From Methanomicrobiales archaeon (lineage in GTDB: Archaea; Halobacteriota; Methanomicrobia; Methanomicrobiales; Methanospirillaceae): a stretch of DNA of 64,000 bases. Under the pieces are notes generated by a model. It was not told the DNA's origin. It was given only the letters and a program-made list of their open reading frames with translations, and made no database searches. A program made the position numbers and the translations under genes. Every line of letters begins with the position of its first letter. Position 1 is the stretch's first letter. This document shows, in pieces, positions 50,493 through 60,100 of the stretch. The DNA lies in assembly GCA_022841205.1 (NCBI GenBank), contig JALHCK010000005.1, positions 1 through 64,000 of the forward strand, read 5' to 3'.

Positions 50493-51808
50493 CTTTTCTT
50501 CTCCAATCCCGGGATTTGGATATATGTCTCTTCACAGATGCGGACCATGTCCGGAGTGATCTCACGGCCATCGACAATCACTGAAATGCCCCGCATCAGG
50601 TCACCGAAGCGCGGCCCCACAGGCACACCCAGACTGCGCGCACGGTCCGGGTCAAACTTCATTTTCCTGATTATGAGCTGATTGCCCTCAATCGCCGTGT
50701 TTTCTCCTCTACTTATGGTTGTAACGCATAAGCTTATTAAATCATTCAGTACAACGGATGAGTTTTCACCGGTGGCAATAAAGACGGGGAGGATTGGGGT
50801 TCTGGACGTGGTAAGGACGATTGCCGGGAGTCTGCCCAGAGCTTCGGCAAATCCTGCAGGATCAACCAGGTTCGCTTCACGGATAAGATCATGAGGAAGA
50901 TCGATGGCAACCGGGGTGCCATCAGCTACTGTACCGGTATTGTGCACTTCAGCCCTGGGATCGATTGACCGGGCGAGTTCCCTGATACGCTTCCAGGTAT
51001 CCCAGGAGAGATCCTTCATCAGGAGTATCTCAGTCTCGGTGAGCCGGGGTATTCCTGCTTCGGATGCCAGGCGGTCCAGCCGTGAGACCTCGTCCGGTGT
51101 GAGGGCTTTGCGATCAATATACACGGCATCTGCCGAGCTCATCTGGACCAGTTTCTGAAGCATTTCTCGGTCGATACACCCAGTCTCCCGTGTGTGGACG
51201 ATGTGCCCGAATGCCGCACGCGATCTCTGGGCGATCTCTGTTTCACGCCGGGCGTAGTGGGTTCCCCCAATCCCTGCCAGGGATATGGTGCTGAAGGGCT
51301 CGGCCGAAAGGACGCTCCGGGCAACGGCTTCTCCAGCGCGGGGGTCAGTCCATTCGCATTCCGTACTCCCGATTTCGACGAATAATGACGGGATATCAAG
51401 CTCGGTGGGGCCGTGATGGGTCACTTCATAAGAGACCCGGTATCCCGGGGGGGCATGGTCGGTGAGACGGCGGAGGATCGCGTGCATCCACTGTGGGGCT
51501 GCTTTCGCCAGTGATGACGGCTTGCCCCCAAGCTGTGCAGGACCGGTATTCCCGGTAACATGCACGGTCAGAACCGGGACGGGTTTGATGCTCGAATGAC
51601 GGGAGAGAAAGAATATGAGATCGGCATCAAGTGCAAGGTCAAGACGATCCTGGTAGACCAGTCGTTCCCCGACCTCGTGAAAGGAGAGTTCGTGGCGGCA
51701 GAGCGGGAATTGCAGGCTGGAACCGGGCCGGGAGAGAAGATCATCAATGTGGTGGCGAATCGTGCGACCTCCCGGATCCTGCCGGGAGTGCACCAAAGCA
51801 ATCCTCAC
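50489..51808 (-). CDS. dtdA: D-aminoacyl-tRNA deacylase (archaeal DtdA)
   Basis: A 439-residue archaeal/plant-type deacylase that removes D-amino acids wrongly charged to tRNA. Family motifs are VRIALVHSRQDPGGRTI at the start, VHVTGNTGPAQLGGKPSSLA, SYEVTHHGPTELDIPSLFVE, IGSTECEWTDPRAGEAVA and GIGGTHYARRETEIAQRSRA. The start is GTG 51808, giving the typical N-terminus; a longer open frame reaches 52186 but has no family sequence and overlaps moeA. It is coupled to ftsZ (ATGA), forming dtdA-ftsZ-secE-spt5. The last 70 residues extend beyond the catalytic domain. Confidence 0.9.
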   Translation of the reverse strand: MRIALVHSRQDPGGRTIRHHIDDLLSRPGSSLQFPLCRHELSFHEVGERLVYQDRLDLALDADLIFFLSRHSSIKPVPVLTVHVTGNTGPAQLGGKPSSLAKAAPQWMHAILRRLTDHAPPGYRVSYEVTHHGPTELDIPSLFVEIGSTECEWTDPRAGEAVARSVLSAEPFSTISLAGIGGTHYARRETEIAQRSRAAFGHIVHTRETGCIDREMLQKLVQMSSADAVYIDRKALTPDEVSRLDRLASEAGIPRLTETEILLMKDLSWDTWKRIRELARSIDPRAEVHNTGTVADGTPVAIDLPHDLIREANLVDPAGFAEALGRLPAIVLTTSRTPILPVFIATGENSSVVLNDLISLCVTTISRGENTAIEGNQLIIRKMKFDPDRARSLGVPVGPRFGDLMRGISVIVDGREITPDMVRICEETYIQIPGLEKKR

Positions 51809-51890
51809 CGGGCCTGTCCCCCGAAAACCCGGGCTCGTGATTTTAGAAACATGGTAAACCCTATCTCCCAGTATATGTACTATTGTTACT

Positions 51891-52067
51891 ATGGATGAAG
51901 AAAAGATCCGTTCCGTTTTTGAAAATGAGAGAATCGGCAAGGAAATAACATGCCCACAGGCATTCGCCATTTCCGAGAAATACGGTATTGAAAAAATGGA
52001 CATATCCCGGTATTGCAACCAGAACAACGTCAAGATCAGGGGTTGCCAGCTGGGCTGCTTCAAATGA
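51891..52067 (+). CDS. 58-residue CQLGCF-motif protein coupled to moeA
   Basis: A short protein (58 residues) starting MDEEKIRSVFENERIGKEIT. The middle ITCPQAFAISEKYGIEKMDI looks like a small helix-turn-helix, and the end KIRGCQLGCFK carries three Cys in all with TCPQ. The ATG lies nine bases from a run TATTGTTACT and 82 bases from the divergent dtdA start. Its stop TGA overlaps the moeA ATG (ATGA at 52064-52067), which argues strongly that it is translated. From memory, short proteins ending in CQLGCF occur near molybdopterin genes in archaea and bacteria. A regulatory or metal-binding role is possible; nothing firm is known to me. Confidence 0.72.
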   Translation: MDEEKIRSVFENERIGKEITCPQAFAISEKYGIEKMDISRYCNQNNVKIRGCQLGCFK

Positions 52068-53269
52068 CCCTCTTTTTCAGGACAGTCACTGTTGAAGAGG
52101 CCGTAAACGCGGCTCGATCCATTGCCCCGCTGATGGAGCGGGAGGATGTCCCACTGACCGCAGCATCCGGGCGTGTGCTCGCGCAAGATATCGCTGCCGA
52201 CATCGACATCCCGGGGTTCACCCGGGCAACCATGGATGGCTATGCCCTGCTGTCTTCCGATACTGTCGGTGCTTCAGAATCGCTTCCTGCAATGCTCCGA
52301 AGAATCGGCACGGTTGGGATGGGTACTCCGGCTGGCATGACCGCCAGTCCGGGGACCTGCGTGTATGTCCCTACCGGAGGTGCGATTCCTAAAGGAGCGG
52401 ACGGACTGGCTATGGTCGAGGTGACCGAGAGTATCGGGGATGACATCCTCGTGAAACGACCGGTTGCGGTAGGAGAGAACATCATGGTCCGGGGCGAAGA
52501 TTTCAGCCGTGGATCGGTTGTCATCGAAAACGGTACCAGGCTCTCTGCCCGGGATATCGGCGCCCTGGCCGCAGTCGGCACTACCCTGGTCCCTGTCAGG
52601 AAGCAGCCGGTAGTCGGTATCGTATCCACAGGAAACGAACTTGTCCCGATCTCTCGCATCCCGGCGGGCGGGCAGGTGCGGGATATCAACAGCTACCTGG
52701 TCGGGGCTTACCTCGCATCACTGGGCTGCCTGCCGGAATACTTCGGCATTGTCCCTGATGATCAGAGCAGCCTGAAAACGATCTTGGAACAGGCGCTTAA
52801 GCGGTGTGATGCGATCGTCCTCTCGGGCGGAAGCTCGAAAGACGACCGCGATATGACCGCTGATATTATCCGGGATGCCGGGGAAGTGCTGGTGCACGGG
52901 GTATCGATTGCTCCCGGGAAGCCTACCATTATCGGCCGGGCCAGGGGAAAGCCGGTAATAGGACTTCCCGGGCACCCGGCTTCGTCCCTCGTAGTCAGCC
53001 TGGTGATCGTGCGGCCGCTCATTGCCGCCATGGTCGGGCAGCGGGAGATCAGACTCCCAACACGGAGTGCAGTCCTTGCCGAGAACATCTCGTCCATTAA
53101 AGGGAGAGAGGACTATGTCCGGGTCCGTTTATCCGGAGGTATGGCATTTCCGGAATTCGGAAAATCGGGCCTTACCAATACGCTCATCCGTAGCGACGGC
53201 CTGGCCAGGATACCGGCCGGTGTTGAGGGTCTCGAAGAAGGCGATGCGGTTGAGGTGATTCTCTGGTAA
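52064..53269 (+). CDS. moeA: Molybdopterin molybdotransferase MoeA
   Basis: A 401-residue MoeA that inserts molybdate (or tungstate) into molybdopterin, needed for enzymes such as formate dehydrogenase. The N-terminal part has RTVTVEEAVNAARSIAPLME and FTRATMDGYALLSSDT. The middle domain has STGNELVPISRIPAGGQVRD, VLSGGSSKDDRDMTAD and VLVHGVSIAPGKPTIIGRAR followed by GKPVIGLPGHPASSLVVSL. The ATG at 52064 overlaps the small gene's stop. It is followed by a second moeA whose start region touches this stop. Confidence 0.94.
   Translation: MTLFFRTVTVEEAVNAARSIAPLMEREDVPLTAASGRVLAQDIAADIDIPGFTRATMDGYALLSSDTVGASESLPAMLRRIGTVGMGTPAGMTASPGTCVYVPTGGAIPKGADGLAMVEVTESIGDDILVKRPVAVGENIMVRGEDFSRGSVVIENGTRLSARDIGALAAVGTTLVPVRKQPVVGIVSTGNELVPISRIPAGGQVRDINSYLVGAYLASLGCLPEYFGIVPDDQSSLKTILEQALKRCDAIVLSGGSSKDDRDMTADIIRDAGEVLVHGVSIAPGKPTIIGRARGKPVIGLPGHPASSLVVSLVIVRPLIAAMVGQREIRLPTRSAVLAENISSIKGREDYVRVRLSGGMAFPEFGKSGLTNTLIRSDGLARIPAGVEGLEEGDAVEVILW
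53252..53259 (+). promoter_or_regulatory. Strong ribosome binding site GAGGTGAT before the second moeA
   Basis: GAGGTGAT inside the end of the first moeA. It is seven bases from GAGG to CTG 53263 and ten to GTA 53266. No ATG, GTG or TTG lies in frame near it, so it points to a non-standard start for the second moeA. Confidence 0.5.
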
Positions 53270-55122
53270 AGCGGTATCTCTCACTCAAATCGCTCCACGA
53301 GGTTCAGGATCTCATCCTGCAGGAATTTCCACCAGGACGGGTTCGCACGACCTGTGCACTCGAAAAATCGGTCGGGAGGATCACGGCAGAGCCTCTCTTT
53401 GCCAGGTACTCGGTCCCCGAGGTGCACCTTGCAGCAATGGACGGCATCGCTGTCAGGAGCGAAGATACATGGGGAGCCAGTGAGCAGAAACCGGTCACGC
53501 TCCACGATTTCGCCAGGCTGAATACCGGCAATGTCATCCCGGCAGGATATGATGCGGTGATCATGATCGAGGATGTGCGGATGACTGGCGAAGCTGCCGT
53601 AATCCGGAAAGCGGTGAGCTCCTGGCAGCACGTGCGGCCGGCAGGGGAGGACATCGCCGAGTCTGAGATGATAGTCCCATCAGGCCATCGCATCCGGCCC
53701 CACGATATAGGTGCACTCGCCGCCTATGGATTCGTGGATGTTCCGGTCCTGACCGTTTCGATCGGCATCATCCCTACCGGGACGGAACTTGTTCCTGCTG
53801 GAATCCGTCCGCTTCCTGGCCAAGTCGTCGAGAGCAACACGGTTATGGCGAAGGCCTGGCTCACTTCCCTTGGAGCAACCTGCCGCAGTTATCCCCCGAC
53901 ACCTGATGAACCCGCCCAAATCCGGGCAGCAATCCGCAATGCGGCCGCTGAAAACGATATTGTAATAGTATCAGCAGGGTCTTCGGCCGGGACCCGGGAT
54001 TTCACTGCGCAGGTTATCGCGGAGATCGGGGAAGTCCTGGTCCATGGAATCGGCATTAAACCGGGAAAACCAGCGATAATCGGGAGGGTCGAGTCGGTGC
54101 TGGTCATCGGTATGCCAGGCTACCCGCTTTCGGCACTCACCGTGCTCCGTGAAGTCATTGTCCCCCTACTGTCCCGGTTCGGCCTCCCGGTGCCGGACCC
54201 TGTGATCCTTTCCGCAGAGCTCACGGCAACCCTCTACTCCGATGTCGGGACTTGCGAGTTCGTCCTCCTGTCAATCGGGAATATCAGGGATCGCTGGGTT
54301 GCCGTGCCGCTCTCGCGGGGATCCGGCGTCCAGATGAGCGGCGTCAGGGCAAACGCATTTCTCCGGATTCCCGATGAGCTCGAAGGCTATGAAGCAGGAC
54401 AGACGGTTCCCGTAGAACTTCTGGTTCCCCGCAGCCATGCGGCTTCCGCCCTCCTGGTAACCGGGAGCCACGATCCTTCACTCGACCATCTCGCCGAGCT
54501 GGTTGGGGCAGGAGGAGTCTTTCTTCATTCCTCCCATGTCGGCAGCATGGGCGGGGTCCTGGCATTGAAACGGAGGAGCTGCCATGCCGCCCCAATGCAC
54601 CTTCTCTCCCCCGAAGACGGCGAATATAACCTCCCGTTTCTGGTGAAATACCTGCCGGGGGAAGAGGTGACCCTGGTCTGTATCGCGGAACGTGAACAGG
54701 GGATAGTGTCCCGCGACCATCTCTCTCTCCCCGAACTCCCAGGCCACTCCTTTGCCAACCGGCAGAAGGGATCGGGGACCCGGCTCCTCCTCGATTACCG
54801 GCTCAGGGAGCTTGGTATTGACCCGGCGAGCATCCCTGGTTACGACCGCGAGCTGACAACCCATATCGGAGTTGCGCTGGCGGTAAAGGCAGGAGAAGCA
54901 GATGCCGGGATGTGCGTCTATTCAGCGGCACAGGCGCTTGGGCTCCCCTTTGTCCCCGTTGGCAAAGAGCGTTATGAGATCGCCTTCCGAACCGCCGATG
55001 GCGATGATCAGAGGATGCAGGCATTGGAAACGGCAATCGTCTCATCAGAATTCAGGGAGGTGCTCTCCCATCTTGGCGGATACGACACCCGGGAGACCGG
55101 CGTGCGGCGGCAAGTGCCCTGA
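53263..55122 (+). CDS. MoeA fused to a PBP-like (LysR-substrate-type) domain
   Basis: A protein of about 619 residues. The MoeA part (about 1-400) reads RYLSLKSLHEVQDLILQEFP, AAMDGIAVRSEDT, GIIPTGTELVPAGIRPLPGQ, VSAGSSAGTRDFTAQVIAEI and GKPAIIGRVESVLVIGMPGY. The rest (about 420-619) is a periplasmic-binding-protein-like domain (LLVTGSHDPSLDHLAELVGA, KGSGTRLLLDYRLRELGI, GVALAVKAGEADAGMC), typical of the archaeal/anaerobe MoeA-LysR-substrate fusions that may sense molybdate or cofactor. The family N-terminus is open from 53254, but no ATG/GTG/TTG occurs before 53422. The SD GAGGTGAT suits CTG 53263. The GTG at 53422 would lose about 50 conserved residues. Its 3' end overlaps the convergent LOG gene by 71 bases. 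Confidence 0.85.
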   Translation: MVKRYLSLKSLHEVQDLILQEFPPGRVRTTCALEKSVGRITAEPLFARYSVPEVHLAAMDGIAVRSEDTWGASEQKPVTLHDFARLNTGNVIPAGYDAVIMIEDVRMTGEAAVIRKAVSSWQHVRPAGEDIAESEMIVPSGHRIRPHDIGALAAYGFVDVPVLTVSIGIIPTGTELVPAGIRPLPGQVVESNTVMAKAWLTSLGATCRSYPPTPDEPAQIRAAIRNAAAENDIVIVSAGSSAGTRDFTAQVIAEIGEVLVHGIGIKPGKPAIIGRVESVLVIGMPGYPLSALTVLREVIVPLLSRFGLPVPDPVILSAELTATLYSDVGTCEFVLLSIGNIRDRWVAVPLSRGSGVQMSGVRANAFLRIPDELEGYEAGQTVPVELLVPRSHAASALLVTGSHDPSLDHLAELVGAGGVFLHSSHVGSMGGVLALKRRSCHAAPMHLLSPEDGEYNLPFLVKYLPGEEVTLVCIAEREQGIVSRDHLSLPELPGHSFANRQKGSGTRLLLDYRLRELGIDPASIPGYDRELTTHIGVALAVKAGEADAGMCVYSAAQALGLPFVPVGKERYEIAFRTADGDDQRMQALETAIVSSEFREVLSHLGGYDTRETGVRRQVP

Positions 55123-55573
55123 ACGCGGCCTCTTCAGGACTGCTGCAGGAAGCGACTCCCGCAATGTCCCATGTACGTAATCCGAACACCGCTTTCCCCA
55201 TCTTCAGGGCAAGGGCGATCTCGGAAAGGGTTCCATATGCCCCTCCGATTGCCACCACTGCATCGGCTGACTGGACGATGACCGCATTTCGGGCATTGCC
55301 AAGATCTGTTCGTATCACCACGGTAAGGTAAGGGTTCTCGCCACCTGCACCGGGAATGATGCCGACAGTGGTGCCCTCCCTGTCCCATGCTCCCTTGCAT
55401 GCAGCCTCCATCACACCTCCAAGCCCTCCGCACAGGACTATAGCCTTGTTTTCTGCAAGAATCCTGCCGATACACCGGCCGGCCGCATATTCATCAGGAG
55501 TGCATGCACCAGGGCCGATGATCGCAACCTGGGCTGACAACCCCGTTTCATCGTACCTGGAATCTTTATCCAC
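55052..55573 (-). CDS. LOG-family (TIGR00725-type) nucleotide-binding protein
   Basis: A 173-residue protein of the LOG/lysine-decarboxylase-like Rossmann family. The motifs LCGGLGGVMEAACKGAWDRE (about 47-66), GIIPGAGGENPYLTVVI and AIGGAYGTLSEIALALKMGK (about 108-127) correspond to GGxxGVMxA and GGxGTxxE. Relatives hydrolyse or bind nucleotide derivatives (cytokinin-type LOG or Moco carrier proteins). Given the neighbouring moeA genes, a molybdenum cofactor carrier-like role is worth testing. It overlaps moeA by 71 bases (convergent) and starts at the aldehyde dehydrogenase stop. Confidence 0.85.
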   Translation of the reverse strand: MDKDSRYDETGLSAQVAIIGPGACTPDEYAAGRCIGRILAENKAIVLCGGLGGVMEAACKGAWDREGTTVGIIPGAGGENPYLTVVIRTDLGNARNAVIVQSADAVVAIGGAYGTLSEIALALKMGKAVFGLRTWDIAGVASCSSPEEAAFRALAAARRSPGCRIRQDGRAPP

Positions 55574-57027
55574 TATCGATCACCCCGGGCATCCAGTATG
55601 AGAAGGCGTTCATCGGTCATCCCCTGGATGGCATACCGTGGGCCTTCCCGTCCAGTCCCAGATTCCTTCACCCCGCCATAGGGCATGTGATCGACCCTGA
55701 ATGTGGGGATATCATTTGCCACCACTCCCCCCACCTCACATTCGGCAAATGCCTTCATGATGCGCCCGATATCCCGTGAGAACACCCCAAGCTGCAGGCC
55801 ATACCTGCTTTGGCAGGCCCTGGCCAGGGCATCATCGAAGTTCCTGTACCGGTTAACGGTAATGACCGGCGCGAATACTTCCTCCTGCTCTACACGCATC
55901 GCGGGGGTGGTCCCGCAAAGAACTGTCGGGAAAAAGAGCGGGCCGTTCCACGTTCCCCCAATCACGACCTCACCCCCGCCTTCCACCGCTTCATCCACCA
56001 TCCGGCCGGCATGGTCGGCTGCCGATGGAGATATCATCGGCCCGACATCTGTCTCTTCTTCCCGGGGATCTCCTGTCTTCAGAGCGGCTACCCCGGCACA
56101 GATGCGGGCAAGAACGTCATCGTGAATGTCTTCATGCAGGAGGACACGCTGGACCGATATGCAGACCTGGCCGGCATTTGAGAACCCTCCGGCCACGATC
56201 CGCGCCGCTGCATAGTCCGCATCGGAATCTGAATGCACTATTACGGCGGCATTTCCACCAAGCTCGAGTGTTACTTTTTTGCGACCGGCACGGTCCTTAA
56301 GATGCCAGCCGACTTCCGGGCTCCCGGTAAAGGTCAGTACTGCGATCCGCGGATCGGAGACGAGTCGTTCGGCAAGATTTCCCGGGCAGGGAACAACGCT
56401 GAGCGCTTCGGGAGGAAGTCCTGCACTTAGCGCCATTTCGGCCAGCAGGATCGATGAGATAGGCGTGGCCGATGCGGGTTTGAGGATAATCGAGTTTCCG
56501 GCAGCAATGGCCGGGCCAAGCTTGTGACAGGCCAGGTTGAGCGGGAAATTGAACGGCGTGATCCCGAGGACCGGCCCGGAAGGAAATCGCCGGGTTATCC
56601 CTATCCGGCCCTCGGCATCCGTTGTCCAGTCAAGGGAAATTACTTCACCGCCAATCCTCTTTGCCTCTTCGGAAGAGGTGCGAAGGGTTGCTGCTGCTCG
56701 TTGTACCTCTCCGGTAGCAGATGAAAGGGTTTTCCCGGCTTCAAGGACGATCATCCTGGCCAGTTCAGGTGCCCTGGACTCTACCTGGTCGGCAATGGCA
56801 GAGAGGATCCTGCTCCTCTCCCCGGAAGAGAGCCGTCTCGTGCATCCAAAGGCCTCAGCCGCAAAGCCTGCTGCACCTTCTAGATCCTTTACGGTTGCCT
56901 GGTGAACCCGGGCAATGATATCGCCTGTATAGGGAAACCTCACTTCGACAGGTGCCTGGCCCGCTCTCCACTCTCCGCCGACCAGAAGCCGGTATTCGGG
57001 TACTTTCTCTGCTGTCATCCTGCTCAC
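55573..57027 (-). CDS. NAD(P)-dependent aldehyde dehydrogenase (CofA-like)
   Basis: A 484-residue aldehyde dehydrogenase of the ALDH superfamily. The motifs GITPFNFPLNLACHKLGPAI (about 157-176), TFTGSPEVGWHL, VTLELGGNAA (catalytic Glu), NAGQVCISVQRVL (catalytic Cys, near 290) and EEVFAPVITVNRY are intact, with C-terminal PYGGVKESGTGREGPRYAIQ. In methanogens the close group includes lactaldehyde dehydrogenase CofA of the F420 pathway; non-phosphorylating glyceraldehyde-3-phosphate dehydrogenases are also related. I cannot choose with certainty. It shares one base with the LOG gene start, so the two are cotranscribed. Confidence 0.88.
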   Translation of the reverse strand: MSRMTAEKVPEYRLLVGGEWRAGQAPVEVRFPYTGDIIARVHQATVKDLEGAAGFAAEAFGCTRRLSSGERSRILSAIADQVESRAPELARMIVLEAGKTLSSATGEVQRAAATLRTSSEEAKRIGGEVISLDWTTDAEGRIGITRRFPSGPVLGITPFNFPLNLACHKLGPAIAAGNSIILKPASATPISSILLAEMALSAGLPPEALSVVPCPGNLAERLVSDPRIAVLTFTGSPEVGWHLKDRAGRKKVTLELGGNAAVIVHSDSDADYAAARIVAGGFSNAGQVCISVQRVLLHEDIHDDVLARICAGVAALKTGDPREEETDVGPMISPSAADHAGRMVDEAVEGGGEVVIGGTWNGPLFFPTVLCGTTPAMRVEQEEVFAPVITVNRYRNFDDALARACQSRYGLQLGVFSRDIGRIMKAFAECEVGGVVANDIPTFRVDHMPYGGVKESGTGREGPRYAIQGMTDERLLILDARGDR

Positions 57028-57142
57028 CGCTGCCAGGTCCCGGGATGGGATGCCCCTGGTTAAAGAAACTACTTTGTGTTCATGAGGATAATAGCTGTGA
57101 ATACACGCACAGACGGAGATGCGGGTAGATGGTCCGGGGAGA

Positions 57143-60100
57143 ATGATCCGGGTGAAGGAAGCCGCCAGTACCTACAATGCACGGGAAATCGAGGACGCCA
57201 TACAGACGTTCTGGGAAGAGAACGATGTGTACCAGAAGACAAAGGATCTCCATGCAGCCGATGAGGATTTCTTCTTTGTTGACGGGCCACCCTACACCAC
57301 CGGCCACATTCATCTTGGCACGGCGTGGAACAAGATCATCAAGGACTGCATCCTCCGGTTCACCCGCATGACGGGGAGAAACGTTATCGCCCGTGCCGGG
57401 TACGACATGCACGGTCTCCCCATAGAGGTCAGGGTCGAGCAGCAGCTGGGATTTTCCTCCAAAAAAGACATCGAGCGGTTCGGCATCGGTCCGTTCATCG
57501 ACCGGTGCCGGGAGTTTGCCGCAAAGAACATGGCGATCATGAGCCGGCAGTTCCAGGATCTCGGCGTCTGGCTGGACTTCGATGATCCCTACCAGACCAT
57601 GCATCCCGGATACATCGAGGCTGCCTGGTGGACCCTGAAGAAAGCAGATGAGGCAGGGATGCTTGAGCGCGGGTACCGCGTGGTCAACTGGTGCCCACGG
57701 TGCGCGACCGCGATCGCCGATGCCGAAGTCGAGTACTGGGATGAGAGTGACCCGTCAATCTTTGTCAAGTTCCCGGTAACCGGCAGGGAAAACGAATACC
57801 TGGTCATCTGGACAACGACACCATGGACCCTCCCAGCCAATGTTGCTGTTGCCGTCCACCCCGATATTACCTATACCCGTGTCGAGGCTATCAGGGAAGG
57901 CAGGAAAGAGATCCTGTGGATTGCCGATGATCTGGTCGAACCGGTGCTCAGGAAAGGCAGGTACCAGAATTATTCAGTTCTCGAAAAAGCGGGCGGCAAA
58001 CACCTTACGCTCTTTACCTACCGGTCCCCGCTTGAAGAGCAGATCCCCCTGCAAAGGGAGCTCTCTCACCGGGTAGTGACCGCGGACTTCGTCACCCTTG
58101 AAAATACCGGGATGGTCCATATCGCCCCTGGGCACGGGTGGGATGATTACCTGCTGGGCTGCAAGGAGGATCTCCCGATCATCTGCCCTGTAGATACTAC
58201 CGGCCGGTTCCAGGAAGAGGCCGGTGAAATCGCGGGCACTTTCATCAAGGAGGCAGACCCGGTAATTCTCGGTTATCTTGGAGATCACCTCCTGGCACAG
58301 GAAACGGTTGTTCACCGGTACGGGCACTGCTGGCGATGCAAGACCCCCATAATATTCCGGGCCACCGAACAGTGGTTCCTGAAAGCCTCGGATATCCGCG
58401 ATCGCATGCTCGATGAAATCGATGAGGTTACCTGGTATCCCGAATGGGCAGGCAGCGCACGGTTCTACGATTGGATCAAGGAGGCGCGTGACTGGTGCAT
58501 CTCAAGGCAGCGCTACTGGGGTATCCCCATCCCCATCTGGGAATGCCGTTCGTGCGGCACGAACCGGGTTTTTGGCACCATCCGGGAGATCGAGGAAGTG
58601 AGCGGATCGCCGCTTCCTGACCCCCATCGGCCCTGTGTCGATGAGATCACGATCCCATGCACATGCGGCGGTACCATGCGACGGGTAGAGGACATCTTTG
58701 ATGTCTGGTTCGATTCGGCAGTCGCTTCCTGGGCAACACTCGGTTTTCCGGCCGAAACAAAGGCCTTCGACCGTCTCTGGCCGGCCGATTTCATTACCGA
58801 GGGGCAGGACCAGACACGCGGATGGTTTTATTCCCAGCTGGGTGCAAGCACCATCGCGTTTGGCCGCTGCCCCTACCGGAGCGTTCTGATGCATGGATTT
58901 GCCCTCGATGCCGAGGGACGAAAGATGAGCAAGAGCCTGGGGAACGTGGTAACCCCGGAAGAGGTGATCGCTTCCCAGGGAGTGGATGTCCTCCGGCTTT
59001 ACGTCCTCTCTTCGAGTGCTCCCTGGGACGATCTCAAGTTCAACTGGGAGGGCGTAAAGACCGTCAACCGGTCAATGAACATCTTCTGGAACGTTTACCG
59101 GTTCCCGCTCCCCTATATGATCCTTGATGGCTTCTCTCCGGCAGCCGGAGAGGACGGAGCATGGGACCCTTCAGGAGTAGCCGCGCGCCGGGACCGCATG
59201 GCTCCGGAAGACCGATGGATACTCTCACGAATCAATTCGTGCGCGATGGAGGTTGATATTGCCCTGCAGGAACGTCAGCTTCACCGGGCGGCAAGAACAC
59301 TTCTTTCTTTCATCCTCGAGGATCTGTCCCGCTGGTATATCCAACTGGTCAGGGAACGGATGTGGCTCGAAGGGGAATCTACGGAAAAGACCGATGCCTA
59401 CGAGGCCATCTCCTACGTGGCCCGCAGGCTGTGCGGGCTGCTTGCCCCGTTTACACCGCATATTACCGAGCAGATGTACCGGAACCTCAGGCTTCCCGGG
59501 GACCCGGAAAGCATCCACATGACCGGCTGGTTCCCGGGTGACCAGACCCTTATCGATAGACATCTAGAAGATGAGATGGCCACAGTCCGCTCGTTTGACG
59601 AGGCCCAGGCCAATGCACGGCAGTCAGGGCGCCGGAAACTCCGCTGGCCGGTTGCCGAGTGCGTGGTTTTAACCAGCGACGATGCAGTAGCTTCAGCAAT
59701 TGAAGACTTGAACACTATCTGCATGGACCGGGCAAATTCGCGGAGAGTCCGGGTCCTCAAAGACTCATTTGACCGATCCGGGTGGCATGCCGAACCGGTC
59801 ATGAAAGCACTCGGACCGGCGTTCGGAAAGAAAGGGCCCCTGGTGCGCGAGCTCATCGCGGCGGCCGATGCGGCCTCACTCAAGGCGGCTCACGACAAGG
59901 GAGAGACGGTGACCCTGACCCATGACAGCGATACGTTCACCATCATGCCGGGCATGGTCACCTTTGCTGAGAAGCTCCCCCCGGGGATTTTCCAGGCCCC
60001 GATGCGTGGCGGGACGGTATACGTTGATACTACGCTTTCCCCCGATCTCGAAGCAGAAGGGTATGCCCGGGAGATCATCCGCCGCATCCAGGAGATGCGA

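Noticed and set aside
51808..52186. Upstream extension of dtdA to 52186
   Set aside because: The extra 126 residues have no family sequence and lie over the small gene and moeA start on the other strand.
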